In this document: piece by piece, positions 23,210-32,395 of the stretch
How the letters are laid out: each line of letters begins with the position of its first letter
Position numbering within the stretch: the stretch's first letter is position 1
Source: JADHLJ01 sp038118725
Lineage (GTDB): Bacteria; Pseudomonadota; Alphaproteobacteria; Thalassobaculales; Thalassobaculaceae
Assembly (NCBI GenBank): GCA_038118725.1
Contig: JAYOIK010000031.1
Span: forward strand, 1-51,764
Direction: 5' to 3'
Length of the DNA stretch: 51,764 nt
Position numbers and translations under genes: made by a program
The notes under the pieces: generated by a model
What the model was told of the DNA's origin: nothing
Databases searched by the model: none
The model's input: only the letters and a program-made list of their open reading frames with translations

Positions 23210-24871
23210 ATGCCAGACGCATCGACAACGCAAAGCCGAAACGGAGTCCAACCCGATCTTGACGTGATCATCGTCGGTGGCGGGCTCGCGGGTTTGTACG
23301 CGATCCATAGGCTACGTAAGCAAGGTCTCAAGATCCGCGCCTACGAGGCCGGCGACGGGGTCGGAGGGACCTGGTTCTGGAACCGCTATCCGGGGTGTCG
23401 TTGTGACGTTGAAAGCATGGAGTACTCCTATTCCTTCGATCCGGATCTGGAGCAGGAATGGAAATGGCCGGAACGCTACGGCACCCAACCGGCGATCCTG
23501 GAATATGTGAACCATGTGGCCGAGCGTCATGACTTGATGCGCGACGTGCAACTGAACACCCGGATCAAGACCGCCGTGTTCAGCGAGAAGACCAAACTCT
23601 GGACCGTCACCACCGAGCATGGCGAGACGGTGACCGCGCCGGCCTGCATCATGGCGACCGGTAATCTCTCGACACCGCGCAAGCCGGACTTTCCCGGCCT
23701 CGACGATTTCAAGGGTGATTGGTACCACACCGGGCTCTGGCCGAAGGAAGGCGTCGACTTCACCGGCCTCAGGGTCGGCGTGATCGGCACCGGTTCGTCC
23801 GGCGTGCAGTCGATCCCGCATATCGCGGCCCAGGCCAAGGAATTGACGGTGTTTCAACGCACCGCGAATTTCAGCCTTCCCGCCCGCAACGCGCCGCTAG
23901 ACCCGAAGAAAGAAGCGCAACACAAGCGTGAGTACCGCGATCGCAGGGCCGCCGCCTTCGACACCCCCTTCGGTATCGCCGGCTATCCCGCCCCGACCAA
24001 GAACGCGCTGGAGGCCTCGGAGGAAGAGCGCCGGGCGCAATACGAGGCCAAGTGGGGCGAGGGCGGCTCGATCAGTTATCTCTTCTCGTACAAGGACCTG
24101 CTGCTTGACGAGGCGGCGAACGAGACCGCCTCGGAATTCGTGCGCGAGAAAATCCGCGCCACCGTGAAGGATCCGAAGACGGCGGAGCTATTGTGTCCGA
24201 ACAATCATCCCATCGGCACCAAGCGTCTGATCCTGGATACGAACTACTACGAGACCTTCAACGAGCCGCATGTTTCCCTGGTCGACGTGCGTTCCGCGCC
24301 GATCCAGGAGATCACGCCAACTGGGCTGAAGACCACCGAGGAAGAGTACGAACTCGACGCCATCGTCTTCGCCACCGGCTTTGACGCCATGACCGGCGCG
24401 ATGCGGGAGATCGATATCCATGTCGAGGACGGCATGACTCTCGAAGAACAGTGGGAGGGCGGGCCGCGCACCTATCTCGGCATCATGGTCGCGGGGCTTC
24501 CGAACCTGTTCATGGTCACGGGGCCGCAAAGCCCGGGCGTCAAAAGCCAGATGATCCTGTCGATCCAATGGCACGTGGATTGGATCGCCGATTGTCTCGC
24601 GCATATGGCCGAGACCGGCGCCGACCGGATCGAGGCCACCGAGCAAGCCCAGGAGGACTGGGTTCGCCATACCAAGGAGGTGGCGGATTCGACCCTCTAT
24701 CCCTTGGCCAATTCCTGGTACATGGGCGTCAACATTCCCGGCAAGCCGGCGGTCTTCATGCCCTATGTCGGCGGCGTGCAGGCCTATACGGCGAAATGCA
24801 ACGAGGTCGTGGCCAACGGCTATGAGGGCTTCGTTCTAAGCGGCGAGAAAGTGGAAGCAGCGGCCGAGTAG
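23210..24871 (+). CDS. Baeyer-Villiger-type flavin monooxygenase (cyclohexanone monooxygenase-like)
   Basis: A 553-aa FAD/NADPH monooxygenase. It has an FAD Rossmann motif GGGLAG (23-28), the type I Baeyer-Villiger fingerprint FKGDWYHTGLWP (167-178, matching FxGxxxHxxxW), a second NADPH Rossmann motif GTGSSG (193-198) and the late ATGFDAMTGA block. These enzymes insert oxygen into ketones to give esters or lactones. A strong AAAGGAGA site precedes the ATG; the longer frame from 23114 crosses the repeat and has no family similarity. It stands alone, with no dehydrogenase or esterase partner adjacent, so the substrate is unknown. Confidence 0.93.
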   Translation: MPDASTTQSRNGVQPDLDVIIVGGGLAGLYAIHRLRKQGLKIRAYEAGDGVGGTWFWNRYPGCRCDVESMEYSYSFDPDLEQEWKWPERYGTQPAILEYVNHVAERHDLMRDVQLNTRIKTAVFSEKTKLWTVTTEHGETVTAPACIMATGNLSTPRKPDFPGLDDFKGDWYHTGLWPKEGVDFTGLRVGVIGTGSSGVQSIPHIAAQAKELTVFQRTANFSLPARNAPLDPKKEAQHKREYRDRRAAAFDTPFGIAGYPAPTKNALEASEEERRAQYEAKWGEGGSISYLFSYKDLLLDEAANETASEFVREKIRATVKDPKTAELLCPNNHPIGTKRLILDTNYYETFNEPHVSLVDVRSAPIQEITPTGLKTTEEEYELDAIVFATGFDAMTGAMREIDIHVEDGMTLEEQWEGGPRTYLGIMVAGLPNLFMVTGPQSPGVKSQMILSIQWHVDWIADCLAHMAETGADRIEATEQAQEDWVRHTKEVADSTLYPLANSWYMGVNIPGKPAVFMPYVGGVQAYTAKCNEVVANGYEGFVLSGEKVEAAAE

Positions 24872-24912
24872 AGGTTCCGGCCCCTCGATCCAAGACAAGG
24901 AAGGGGCCGACC

Positions 24913-25911
24913 TTGCATGCTCAGCATGTGCGCGAGATCGCCAAGCAAAGCGTCGCCGCTCTCGCGGCCTATCTGGGGCTTTCGACAGATGCCGAGCATT
25001 CCGGGACGATCCGATCGCTAACCGCGGAGTTTCCGCGCGCGCCCTTGGATCGCAAGGTAGCGATCGCCGCTTACCTGGCGCGCCATGGTTCCGCGATCAC
25101 TTTCGATAGTCGTTTTGTCCAGTACTGCCAAAGTGATCGTTATGACCGTCAGGTCCACGCGACGAATGTGGAACTCCACCTATTGCAAGCCCTGGCGCGG
25201 GATGGCGCGCCGGATGCAAGTGGCCTGCCTTTAACGTCGGAGATCACGGATTTCCATGCCGCTCTGTCGGCGCAGAGCCCGCTGATCCTGGATCGAGTTC
25301 GCGAGGTTTTGGGCGGCGTGAAGAACAAGAGCTTTGTCCATATCGGCGCCAATGACCTTCGCGGCGCCGATGACGAGGGGCAATCCTGGATCATCCGCGC
25401 CCCGGATTGGGCCTGTTTTCTGGTCGAGCCGCAACCACTGGTGTTCGAGCGGCTGCGCGAGAATATCGGTGATGCGCCGAATGTGACGCTGATCAACGCG
25501 GCCATCGCGGATCATGACGGAACGGCGGAATTGACGGTCTATCGGCGTGACCGCTGGTCCTCGATGGCCGCCCGGACGTTACGCATGCGCGAACGGTTCA
25601 ATGAGCCCAGCCGGGTTGTGCAAGTACCCTGTCTTACCGTCGAAACCTTGCTGCGATCCAACGGGATCGGCGAGCCGGGATTCCTGCTCATCGATACCGA
25701 GGGGCTGGATAGGGTGATTTTGGATCAGTTCCTCGACCGCTGCCGGCCAGCGGTGATTATCTGCGAGATCGCCCATGTCGCGCCGACCGATCAATCCGAC
25801 GTTTTGCGCCGCCTCGGAGAGAACGGTTACCTATACCGCCTGATGAACGGCGTGCGTGACGTTCTGGCGATCCGCTCTGATATGGCCGAGGATCACGACA
25901 TCTCGACGTGA
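24913..25911 (+). CDS. FkbM family methyltransferase
   Basis: A 332-aa protein. Residues about 136-310 are an FkbM-type SAM-dependent methyltransferase: FVHIGANDLRG (SAM motif I), FLVEPQPLVFERL, VTLINAAIADHDGTAELTVY and LLIDTEGLDRVIL. The first 130 residues have no domain I recognise. The start is a TTG with AAGGAAGGGG 6 nt upstream; no better start is available. FkbM proteins often methylate sugars or other surface and secondary metabolites. It is convergent with the B12-radical SAM gene (33 nt between stops) in a small cluster with GSCFA that suggests cell-surface or glycan modification. Confidence 0.87.
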   Translation: MHAQHVREIAKQSVAALAAYLGLSTDAEHSGTIRSLTAEFPRAPLDRKVAIAAYLARHGSAITFDSRFVQYCQSDRYDRQVHATNVELHLLQALARDGAPDASGLPLTSEITDFHAALSAQSPLILDRVREVLGGVKNKSFVHIGANDLRGADDEGQSWIIRAPDWACFLVEPQPLVFERLRENIGDAPNVTLINAAIADHDGTAELTVYRRDRWSSMAARTLRMRERFNEPSRVVQVPCLTVETLLRSNGIGEPGFLLIDTEGLDRVILDQFLDRCRPAVIICEIAHVAPTDQSDVLRRLGENGYLYRLMNGVRDVLAIRSDMAEDHDIST

Positions 25912-25944
25912 TCCTCCGAACGGAACCTGAGGGCGCCGGCGAGA

Positions 25945-27528
25945 CTATCCGCTTTCGGCAACCTCCGCCGCTTTCTTGCGGAGGATGAATTCCGGCAGGC
26001 TTTGGCCCATGGAGTGCTCGTACATCAGCGCCGGGCGGCTTGGGTTGAAGGGGATGTCGAGCGCGGCGCGTACCTCGTTTTCCAACTCATCACGCAGAGC
26101 CACGATCTCGTCGCCATCCAGGTGGTCGGTATAGACGAAGGAGCGATAGCCTTCCTCGGGGATGCCCTTGTAATAATCCGCGGTGGTCGAGTAATCGACC
26201 TCGCGGGCGTGCAGGCGGTCGCCGGTCTGGGGTTGGGTGTAGGTCCAGACGCCCTCGGCCTCTTCGTTCGGCACGGCCAGGTCGTGATACGGCGTGCCGG
26301 GATAGGGGGTGATCACCGTGCAGTCGAAATCATCGACCTTCATGTCGATCAGCCAATCGCGGATCGCGCGGATCGATTCCCGCGTTTCGCCCGGGTGGCC
26401 GCAGGACATCAGCGCCTTGATTTTCATGCCGTGCTTGCGGGCGATCTCGACCGCGCGGGTGTTGTCCTCTCGGGTCGCGCGCTTCTGGATATTCACCAGA
26501 ATGCGCGGATCCGCTGCCTCAAAACCGCAGAGCAGCCAACGGAAGCCCGCCCTGTACATGGACTCGGCCTGTTCCTCGGTAAACAGTTCGGCCTTGATGA
26601 AGCCGCGCAGACGGAACTCGACCCCGCGTTGTTCCTGCAGCTCCGCGAGCCCGTTCATCAGCGCGACGATATTGGGGTTCACGTTCAATTCGTCGTCGTA
26701 GAACATGAAACCGGTGAAGCCGTATTTCTCGTGCAGGTCGGCGACTTCCTGGACGATCGACTGGTGCGAGCGGGTGCGGATCACCCGAAGGCTACGGCTG
26801 AACCGGCCGCCGCAGAAGCCACAAGCGAAAGGGCATCCGAGTTGCGCGATAAGGCTGGTCGCGGGAAAGCCCTCGACGCTGTATTTGTAGGTCGAAAGAT
26901 CGATCAGATGTCGCGCCGGCGGGGGCGTCGATTCATAGAGCTCGTCGGTCAAAAACAACTCGCTCTTGTGGTCGTCGCCGTCGATGAATTTCGGCGCGTC
27001 ATCGCGCAGGGCGGCGAAAACCGCGACCTCGCCGTCGCCGGCGCAAAGGACATCGAAATTCTCTTCCAGTGTCCGCACCGCCCGGCTGGCTCGTCCGCCG
27101 ATGCGCTTGGATTTGAGTTCCTGCGCCCGTCCGGAATAGGCGAGCGCCACGTGCGCGCCGCCGAGGATAAGCTTCAAGTTCGGGCGAAGCTCGCGGATGC
27201 GGTCACGGATCTTGAAAACGCTTGGGAGCTGCGGCGTGGTGACGGTAATGCCGACGGCGTCGTAGTCGTTCTCATCCACCGCGTGGCCGACCACGTCGAG
27301 AAAATTGGCGATCCCCGACAGGTCCAACACTTCCACGTCGTGCCCGCCGCGTTCCAGTACCGCGGCGATCTTCAGAACCCCAAGGCTTGGAAAAACGCGG
27401 TCGTCGAGCAGGAATTCGGACGGCGGTATGATCAAACAGACCTTCCGCTTGTCGTCGACGGAGTTCCTCCAAGGCGCTTGGTCGGGAGTCAAAATGCGAC
27501 GCGCGCGGGAGACGGTTTGAGTAGCCAT
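25945..27528 (-). CDS. B12-binding domain radical SAM protein
   Basis: A 527-aa protein with an N-terminal cobalamin-binding-like Rossmann domain (about residues 28-170: LIIPPSEFLLDDRVFPSLGVLKIAAVL, YDAVGITVTTPQ, LILGGAHVA) and a radical SAM domain with C232-x3-C236-x2-C239 in LGCPFACGFCGG. The later GFTGFMFYDDELNVN and FRLRGFIKAELFTEEQAESM segments are typical of B12-dependent or B12-domain radical SAM proteins. Such enzymes methylate unreactive carbons or rearrange substrates; the target is not known here. The upstream extension to 27759 is not supported: the ATG used fits the domain start, with a weak GAGAA site. It is divergent from the GSCFA gene and convergent with the FkbM gene. Confidence 0.9.
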   Translation of the reverse strand: MATQTVSRARRILTPDQAPWRNSVDDKRKVCLIIPPSEFLLDDRVFPSLGVLKIAAVLERGGHDVEVLDLSGIANFLDVVGHAVDENDYDAVGITVTTPQLPSVFKIRDRIRELRPNLKLILGGAHVALAYSGRAQELKSKRIGGRASRAVRTLEENFDVLCAGDGEVAVFAALRDDAPKFIDGDDHKSELFLTDELYESTPPPARHLIDLSTYKYSVEGFPATSLIAQLGCPFACGFCGGRFSRSLRVIRTRSHQSIVQEVADLHEKYGFTGFMFYDDELNVNPNIVALMNGLAELQEQRGVEFRLRGFIKAELFTEEQAESMYRAGFRWLLCGFEAADPRILVNIQKRATREDNTRAVEIARKHGMKIKALMSCGHPGETRESIRAIRDWLIDMKVDDFDCTVITPYPGTPYHDLAVPNEEAEGVWTYTQPQTGDRLHAREVDYSTTADYYKGIPEEGYRSFVYTDHLDGDEIVALRDELENEVRAALDIPFNPSRPALMYEHSMGQSLPEFILRKKAAEVAESG

Positions 27529-27784
27529 TGATTCTCGATCGGATCGCGAGTTTCGAGGACGCGAAACATCTATAGCAGAAACGCCCGTTTTATTCCACGC
27601 GCGTCGGATTGGCGGAGCCTGGGACGGGTTCCTCGTGACGGCTCTTCGCGTTGTCGATTCAGTTAGATGTTGATCGCCGAACGTCAGCGCATAGGGTAGG
27701 CGACCCGTCCAATGACGGTCTTGCGCGAGGGGCGAGTGTAGCGTGGCATCGAGAAACACTCAGGAGACGGTTCTGATCTAGAGA
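27529..27784. other. divergent intergenic region, radical SAM / GSCFA
   Basis: About 256 nt between divergent starts, expected to hold promoters for both genes. No conserved riboswitch, including a cobalamin one, was recognised, and no strong palindrome was seen. Confidence 0.4.
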
Positions 27785-29169
27785 ATGCGTGCGTTGCACG
27801 GGTTCTTGAACGATGGCGCGTTTTTCGAGTCCGTCGAAACCTTGGAAGCCCTGCCCGAACTGTTGGTTCTGGACCTTCCGCGCGCGACCAAACTCTCCGC
27901 GATCGTATCCTTCCACAAGCACTTGCTCTACATGAAGCGCTACCACGAGAGGTTCAGGGTCAGCGACCGAGAACGAAAGTTACGGGTGGCCGGCCTCCGG
28001 ATCGCCCAGCTTATCCGTGGATGCGCCGCGAGAATCGACCCCGACGACCAGTCGGATCTCGGGACCCTTTGCTTGATCGTCAAGGCTGAGGCCGCGATCG
28101 CGGCGGGGGACCACGATGAAGCGCTGGCGATGCTGCCGCGCGAACGAGATCGATATATGAGCTTTCTCGTCGCCGAATGCCTGGCGCAACTCGGAAGGCG
28201 CGCCGAAGCGCTGGACCTTATGGAAACCACTAGGCGATCGCCGTCGGTGGTGGGGTATGTCGAGCCCAATTGGGACTATCTGAGCGCCGCCGCCGACCGT
28301 GGTGAGACCGAGGTCCGCGCCAAGAAAATTCGCTCGAAACGGTGGCTTTCTCGAACCGATGTATCCCTCGGTAGGATTCTGGACGATCAGGTGCTGCGAT
28401 GGACCGGCGGGCCACGGTCGCTGATCGCGCGAGATGACAGGATTGTCGCCGTCGGGTCGTGTTTCGCGCTTAACCTTTCCTACGCGCTCACCGATCTCGG
28501 GATGGACGCGCACGCTCTACCGTTCTCGGAGGAGATCAACAACACGCATGTGAACCGGTTGCTTTTCGAGCAACTCCTGGGGTTCGACGAAACCGGCGAG
28601 GATGGTGTTTTCCAGGGTCAATCCCTTGGCGATCTCCATCGTTTGATCGCCGAGGCGAAGGTTCTGATATTTACCTGTGGCACGTCCGTCGGCTTCTTCA
28701 AGCCGGATGGCTCTCCCGTGATCCCGGGCGGCGAATACGCCAATATCAACGCGGTGTTCTTCCGCGAGAATGTCGCGCGCAAGATAACCGTGGCGGAGAA
28801 CACCGCCAATCTGCGCGCGATCGTATCGGCGGCGCGCCGGATCAATCCGGGGATCGCGATTATCCTGACGGTCTCGCGGTGCCGCTGGCCCGGGCATTCG
28901 ACGAGGATTCCGCCGTCGTGGGAGACTTCTTGTCCAAATCCACCCTCAGGGTCGCCATTGATGAGCTGATGGGCGCCGGAGAGGAGGGCCTGTATTACTG
29001 GCCGTCTTTCGAGATCGCGAAATGGATTTTGCCGCATTACGGTCGGGAACTGCCGGACGGTCTGTTCTTTGGAGCGGATGATGGTGTGTCGCGACATCCG
29101 TCTCGGGATATGGTGCGCGAGATCATCGGTGCTTTCCTGAAATACTCTCTAAGGGACGAAGGGATTTAA
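27785..29169 (+). pseudogene. GSCFA-domain protein gene, broken by a one-base frameshift
   Basis: Two overlapping frames together make one protein. The first (27785-28969) has an unrecognised N-terminal helical region of about 220 residues, possibly TPR-like, then the GSCFA signature VAVGSCFALNLSYAL, FSEEINNTHVNRL and LIFTCGTSVGFF, ending ILTVSRCRW. The second frame (28879-29169) continues with VPLARAFDEDSAVVGDF and a C-terminal HPSRDMVREI. One missing base at 28877-28879 explains the break: restoring a C would give the family motif TVSPVPL and a continuous 461-aa protein. GSCFA proteins are SGNH-hydrolase-like and are linked with glycan or exopolysaccharide genes. The break is a real mutation or a sequencing error. 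Upstream is the divergent B12-radical SAM gene. Confidence 0.82.
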
Positions 29170-29251
29170 GGCGCCGGCGTGGCGCTTGTTTCAACCCGCG
29201 CCTTAACGCAGACTGAGGCCTCGAGCGTTGCGCGACCCCAAGGAGGCGACG

Positions 29252-30007
29252 ATGCCGGATTCAACCATCACGGATCCCCTCACCACGCTTTTGGCGGATG
29301 CCATGCCGCTCGCGATCCAACCCTATGAGCTGGGCGAGCGGCGCGTCGGCCTTGTCATCGTCGATGAAGTCAACGGTTTCGCGACCGTGGGGGCCGGTAA
29401 TCTGGCGCCGCCGGTCGAGAACCCGCAAGTCACCACCATGGTGAGCGAAACCGATCGGCTCGCGCGAGAGTTCAGCAGTCGTGGCTTGAGCATTCTGGCG
29501 TTTCTCGACACCCATGCGCCGGGCAAACCGGAGCCCCCCTATCCGCCGCATTGCGAGGCGGGAACCGGGGAGGAAGACCTGGTGCCGGAATTGGCTTGGC
29601 TCGAAGACGACGCTAACGCGACCCTCGTTCGCAAGGATTGCATCAACGGCTTCATCGGCGCGATCCAGGCGGACGGCTCCAACAGGGTCGTGGACTGGGT
29701 TAACGCGAACCGCCTGCAAGCCCTGTTGGTGGTGGGTATCTGCACGGATATATGCGTCATGGACTTCGTGCTTACCATCCTGTCCGCGCGCAACCACGAT
29801 ATGATGCCGGGTCTGGAGGATATCGTGGTTCACGCGCCGGGTTGCGCCACCTATGATTTGCCGCGCGCCGCCACCGGTGATCTCGGTCTCCCGGAAACCC
29901 TGTCGCATCCGGGCTCGGCGACACATTACATGGGCCTGTACTTCATGGCTTCGCGAGGCGCGCTGCTGACCGACGCGATAGGTTTCAACGCCCCGATATC
30001 CGGATAG
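29252..30007 (+). CDS. isochorismatase-superfamily cysteine hydrolase, nicotinamidase-like
   Basis: A 251-aa cytosolic hydrolase. The catalytic triad is D38 (VIVDEVNGF), K128 (VRKDCINGF) and probably C168 (CTDICVMDF). A nicotinamidase-type metal site is suggested by D86-x-H88 (LDTHAPG) and H100 in PPHCEAGTGEE, which resembles the PncA block WPxHCxxGT. Nicotinamidases convert nicotinamide to nicotinate for NAD recycling, but other amidases share this core and some spacing differs, so the symbol pncA is not given. AAGGAGG lies ahead of the chosen ATG; the frame begins 8 codons earlier without support. The next gene, a TauD-type dioxygenase, starts 11 nt after its stop and is likely co-transcribed. 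Confidence 0.88.
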   Translation: MPDSTITDPLTTLLADAMPLAIQPYELGERRVGLVIVDEVNGFATVGAGNLAPPVENPQVTTMVSETDRLAREFSSRGLSILAFLDTHAPGKPEPPYPPHCEAGTGEEDLVPELAWLEDDANATLVRKDCINGFIGAIQADGSNRVVDWVNANRLQALLVVGICTDICVMDFVLTILSARNHDMMPGLEDIVVHAPGCATYDLPRAATGDLGLPETLSHPGSATHYMGLYFMASRGALLTDAIGFNAPISG

Positions 30008-30018
30008 GTTTGCCCGTC

Positions 30019-31056
30019 ATGACCGATAACGCGATCCAGCCCATCGACCACCCCGCCGCCTGGACGGTTCCGTCTCTCGGCGGCAAGGAAGCGATTTCGA
30101 TCGACCTGACCGACCGTCATGTCGCGGCGTTCGAAAACGCCCTGGCGGCGTTGAAGGAGGTTTCGGACGATCATGAAGGGATTACCAGCACGCGGTTCCC
30201 GCTGGACCCGGTCGCCGACGACGTCGCGGCCTGGCGGGCCGAGATGCGCGAGGGGCGGGGCATTGTTATCCTGCGCGGCCTGCCGGTGACGCGCTATGAT
30301 CCCGAGGATCTGAAACGGCTTTATCTCGGTCTCGGCACCCATCTCGGACGCCCGGTTTCCCAGAGCAACATGGGCGATCTGATCGGTGAGGTGGTGAATA
30401 TCGGCGGCAAGGACAAGCGCGAGCGGGCCTATCGCAACAGCCGTGAGTTAAAGCTGCACACGGACCGCTGTGACCATCTGGCGATGCTTTGCGTGCGTCC
30501 GGCCATCGAGGGCGGGGTTAGCGGCTATGCCAGCGCGCTCACCATTCACAATATCATGGCACGGGAATGCCCGGATCTGCTGGCCTTGCTCTATCGCGGC
30601 TATCACCATCATCGGTTCGGCGAGCAACCGCCCGGCGAGCCCCCGGTGACCACCGAACGGATTCCGATTTTCTCGGTGACCGACGGCGTGCCGAGCGTGA
30701 TCTATATCCGGGGCTATATCGATCTGGCGGTCGAGGAAGGCCATGTTTCCCTGAGCGACGATGAACTGCGGGCTCTGGACACGCTCGACGAGATTTCGAA
30801 CCGCCCCGAGGTGCGCTTGAACTTCATCCAAGCGCCGGGTGAAATCGTGCTTACCAACAACTGTTTGTTGTTGCACACCCGGACCGCCTTCGAGGACTCT
30901 GATGATCCCGCGATGAAGCGTTTGTTGCTCCGGCTTTGGTTGCGCGAGGACGACCGTCCGATGGCACCCGGTGTCTTGCTTCACAAGGGGCGGGCCGGTA
31001 TCGAGAAACGCGTCGGCAAAGGCACCTATTACCAGGGCCAAACCGCGGCTTCTTGA
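30019..31056 (+). CDS. TauD/TfdA-like Fe(II)/2-oxoglutarate dioxygenase
   Basis: A 345-aa enzyme of the TauD/gamma-butyrobetaine hydroxylase type that uses 2-oxoglutarate and oxygen to hydroxylate a substrate. The iron ligands are H147 and D149 (LKLHTDRCDH) and the distal H286 (CLLLHTRTAF); Arg residues in the following KRLLLRLWLR segment bind 2-oxoglutarate in the family. An ATG at 30019 is preferred over a TTG 9 nt upstream. It follows the nicotinamidase-like gene with 11 nt between them, which suggests a shared pathway, perhaps breakdown of an amide- or amine-containing compound; this is inference. Confidence 0.9.
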   Translation: MTDNAIQPIDHPAAWTVPSLGGKEAISIDLTDRHVAAFENALAALKEVSDDHEGITSTRFPLDPVADDVAAWRAEMREGRGIVILRGLPVTRYDPEDLKRLYLGLGTHLGRPVSQSNMGDLIGEVVNIGGKDKRERAYRNSRELKLHTDRCDHLAMLCVRPAIEGGVSGYASALTIHNIMARECPDLLALLYRGYHHHRFGEQPPGEPPVTTERIPIFSVTDGVPSVIYIRGYIDLAVEEGHVSLSDDELRALDTLDEISNRPEVRLNFIQAPGEIVLTNNCLLLHTRTAFEDSDDPAMKRLLLRLWLREDDRPMAPGVLLHKGRAGIEKRVGKGTYYQGQTAAS

Positions 31057-31160
31057 AGCGGAGAGACGATGCGCGGCATTCGTGATGGCGCGCCGTCGAA
31101 GATTGCGTCGGCCCCGGTGGTCGGTTTATTGTCCGGTAACACTGTCGGAGCCGGTCCTAG

Positions 31161-32351
31161 ATGATTTCTCGTCCCGCCATAATCGGCGTCGTCGGCGCCA
31201 TTGTTGTCCTAGCGGCGGTTTTGCTGAACTACTTCATTTCCGAGGATGCTCCAACGGAGACCGCGACCGCCACGTCGCCGTCGGGGACGACCGGTGGCGA
31301 GGGGAGCGCCAAACCGGCGGATCGCAAGACCGAGAGCGCGGCTCCGGCCTCCTCCGCCAAGTCCCAACCAGAGGCCGAACCCGAGGACAAGACGACGGCG
31401 AAACCGGTATTCGACGTGGTTCGCGTCGACCCCGACGGCAACACGGTCATCGCGGGCCGTTCGACACCCAACAGCAAGGTTCGGATTCGCGACGGCGGCA
31501 AGACTATTGGCGAAGTCACCTCGGACGGACGTGGCGATTGGGTGTTCGTTCCGGAAAAGCGATTAGAGCCGGGGAGCCGCATGCTGACCTTGTCAATTGT
31601 CAAGGACGGGAAGAAGGTGTCGGAGTCCGAGGACGCCGTGGTTCTGGTTATCCCGGAGCCGGGCAAGAACATCGCGGGCGCGAATGCCGCCGGAGAAAAC
31701 GGCGAGGATCGTACGCCCTTGGCCATGGTTGTTCCGCGGGATCAGGCCTCGACCGCGCCGACCCGCGTGATTCAGGCGCCGAAGGCCGCGGATTCCTCCA
31801 CCACCGCCGAGACCAAGAACGACACGCCAACCGTTCGCTCCTTCCCCGAGCCTGAAGCCAAATCCGGCGACGAGGCCAAGGCCTCGGCGAGCGGCGACCC
31901 GGGCGTGCCGGTGGCGCTGGACACGGTCGACTATGACGACAAGGGCGATGTGGTTTTCAGTGGCCGCGGCAAGGCCGGGGATCAGGTTCAGGTTTACGTG
32001 GACAACAAACTGGTCGGAAGCGCCAACACGGGCGCGGACGGGCGGTGGACCTTGAAACCGACGGAGCGTGTTGAGCCCGGCGAGCATGACATTCGCGTCG
32101 ATAAGGTCACCGAGGCCGGCAAGGTGCTGGCCCGGATCGAGTTGCCGTTCGTGCGGGCCAAACCATTTAGCGGCTTGCCGGATCAGACCCTGGTAATCAT
32201 TCAACCGGGCAACAATCTATGGCGTATCGCGTCGCGGGTTTACGGCAATGGTCTGCGGTACACCGATATCTTTCAGGCGAATGCCGATCAGATCAGAAAC
32301 CCTGATCTAATCTATCCAGGACAAGTCTTCGGACTGCCGAAGACCAACTGA
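31161..32351 (+). CDS. membrane-anchored LysM protein with two Ig-like repeats
   Basis: A 396-aa envelope protein. An N-terminal helix (IIGVVGAIVVLAAVLLNYFIS) is followed by a low-complexity Ala/Thr/Ser/Pro-rich, charged region, two related beta-sandwich-like repeats (about residues 88-172 with VIAGRSTPNSKVRIRDGG; about 250-335 with VVFSGRGKAGDQVQVYVDN) and a C-terminal LysM domain (about 343-394) with NNLWRIASRVYGNG, which should bind peptidoglycan. This layout is seen in alphaproteobacterial envelope proteins of unknown role. GGAG precedes the ATG by 10 nt. The next genes are psd and pssA, 44 nt downstream, so they may share a transcript. Confidence 0.9.
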   Translation: MISRPAIIGVVGAIVVLAAVLLNYFISEDAPTETATATSPSGTTGGEGSAKPADRKTESAAPASSAKSQPEAEPEDKTTAKPVFDVVRVDPDGNTVIAGRSTPNSKVRIRDGGKTIGEVTSDGRGDWVFVPEKRLEPGSRMLTLSIVKDGKKVSESEDAVVLVIPEPGKNIAGANAAGENGEDRTPLAMVVPRDQASTAPTRVIQAPKAADSSTTAETKNDTPTVRSFPEPEAKSGDEAKASASGDPGVPVALDTVDYDDKGDVVFSGRGKAGDQVQVYVDNKLVGSANTGADGRWTLKPTERVEPGEHDIRVDKVTEAGKVLARIELPFVRAKPFSGLPDQTLVIIQPGNNLWRIASRVYGNGLRYTDIFQANADQIRNPDLIYPGQVFGLPKTN

Positions 32352-32395
32352 CGTGCCGATCCCAATACCCGTCCCAACCGGAACAAGTGTGAGTG

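Noticed and set aside
26002..27531. 509-aa plus-strand frame opposite the B12 radical SAM gene
   Set aside because: No motif and composition of a shadow; the radical SAM CxxxCxxC motif fixes the true strand.
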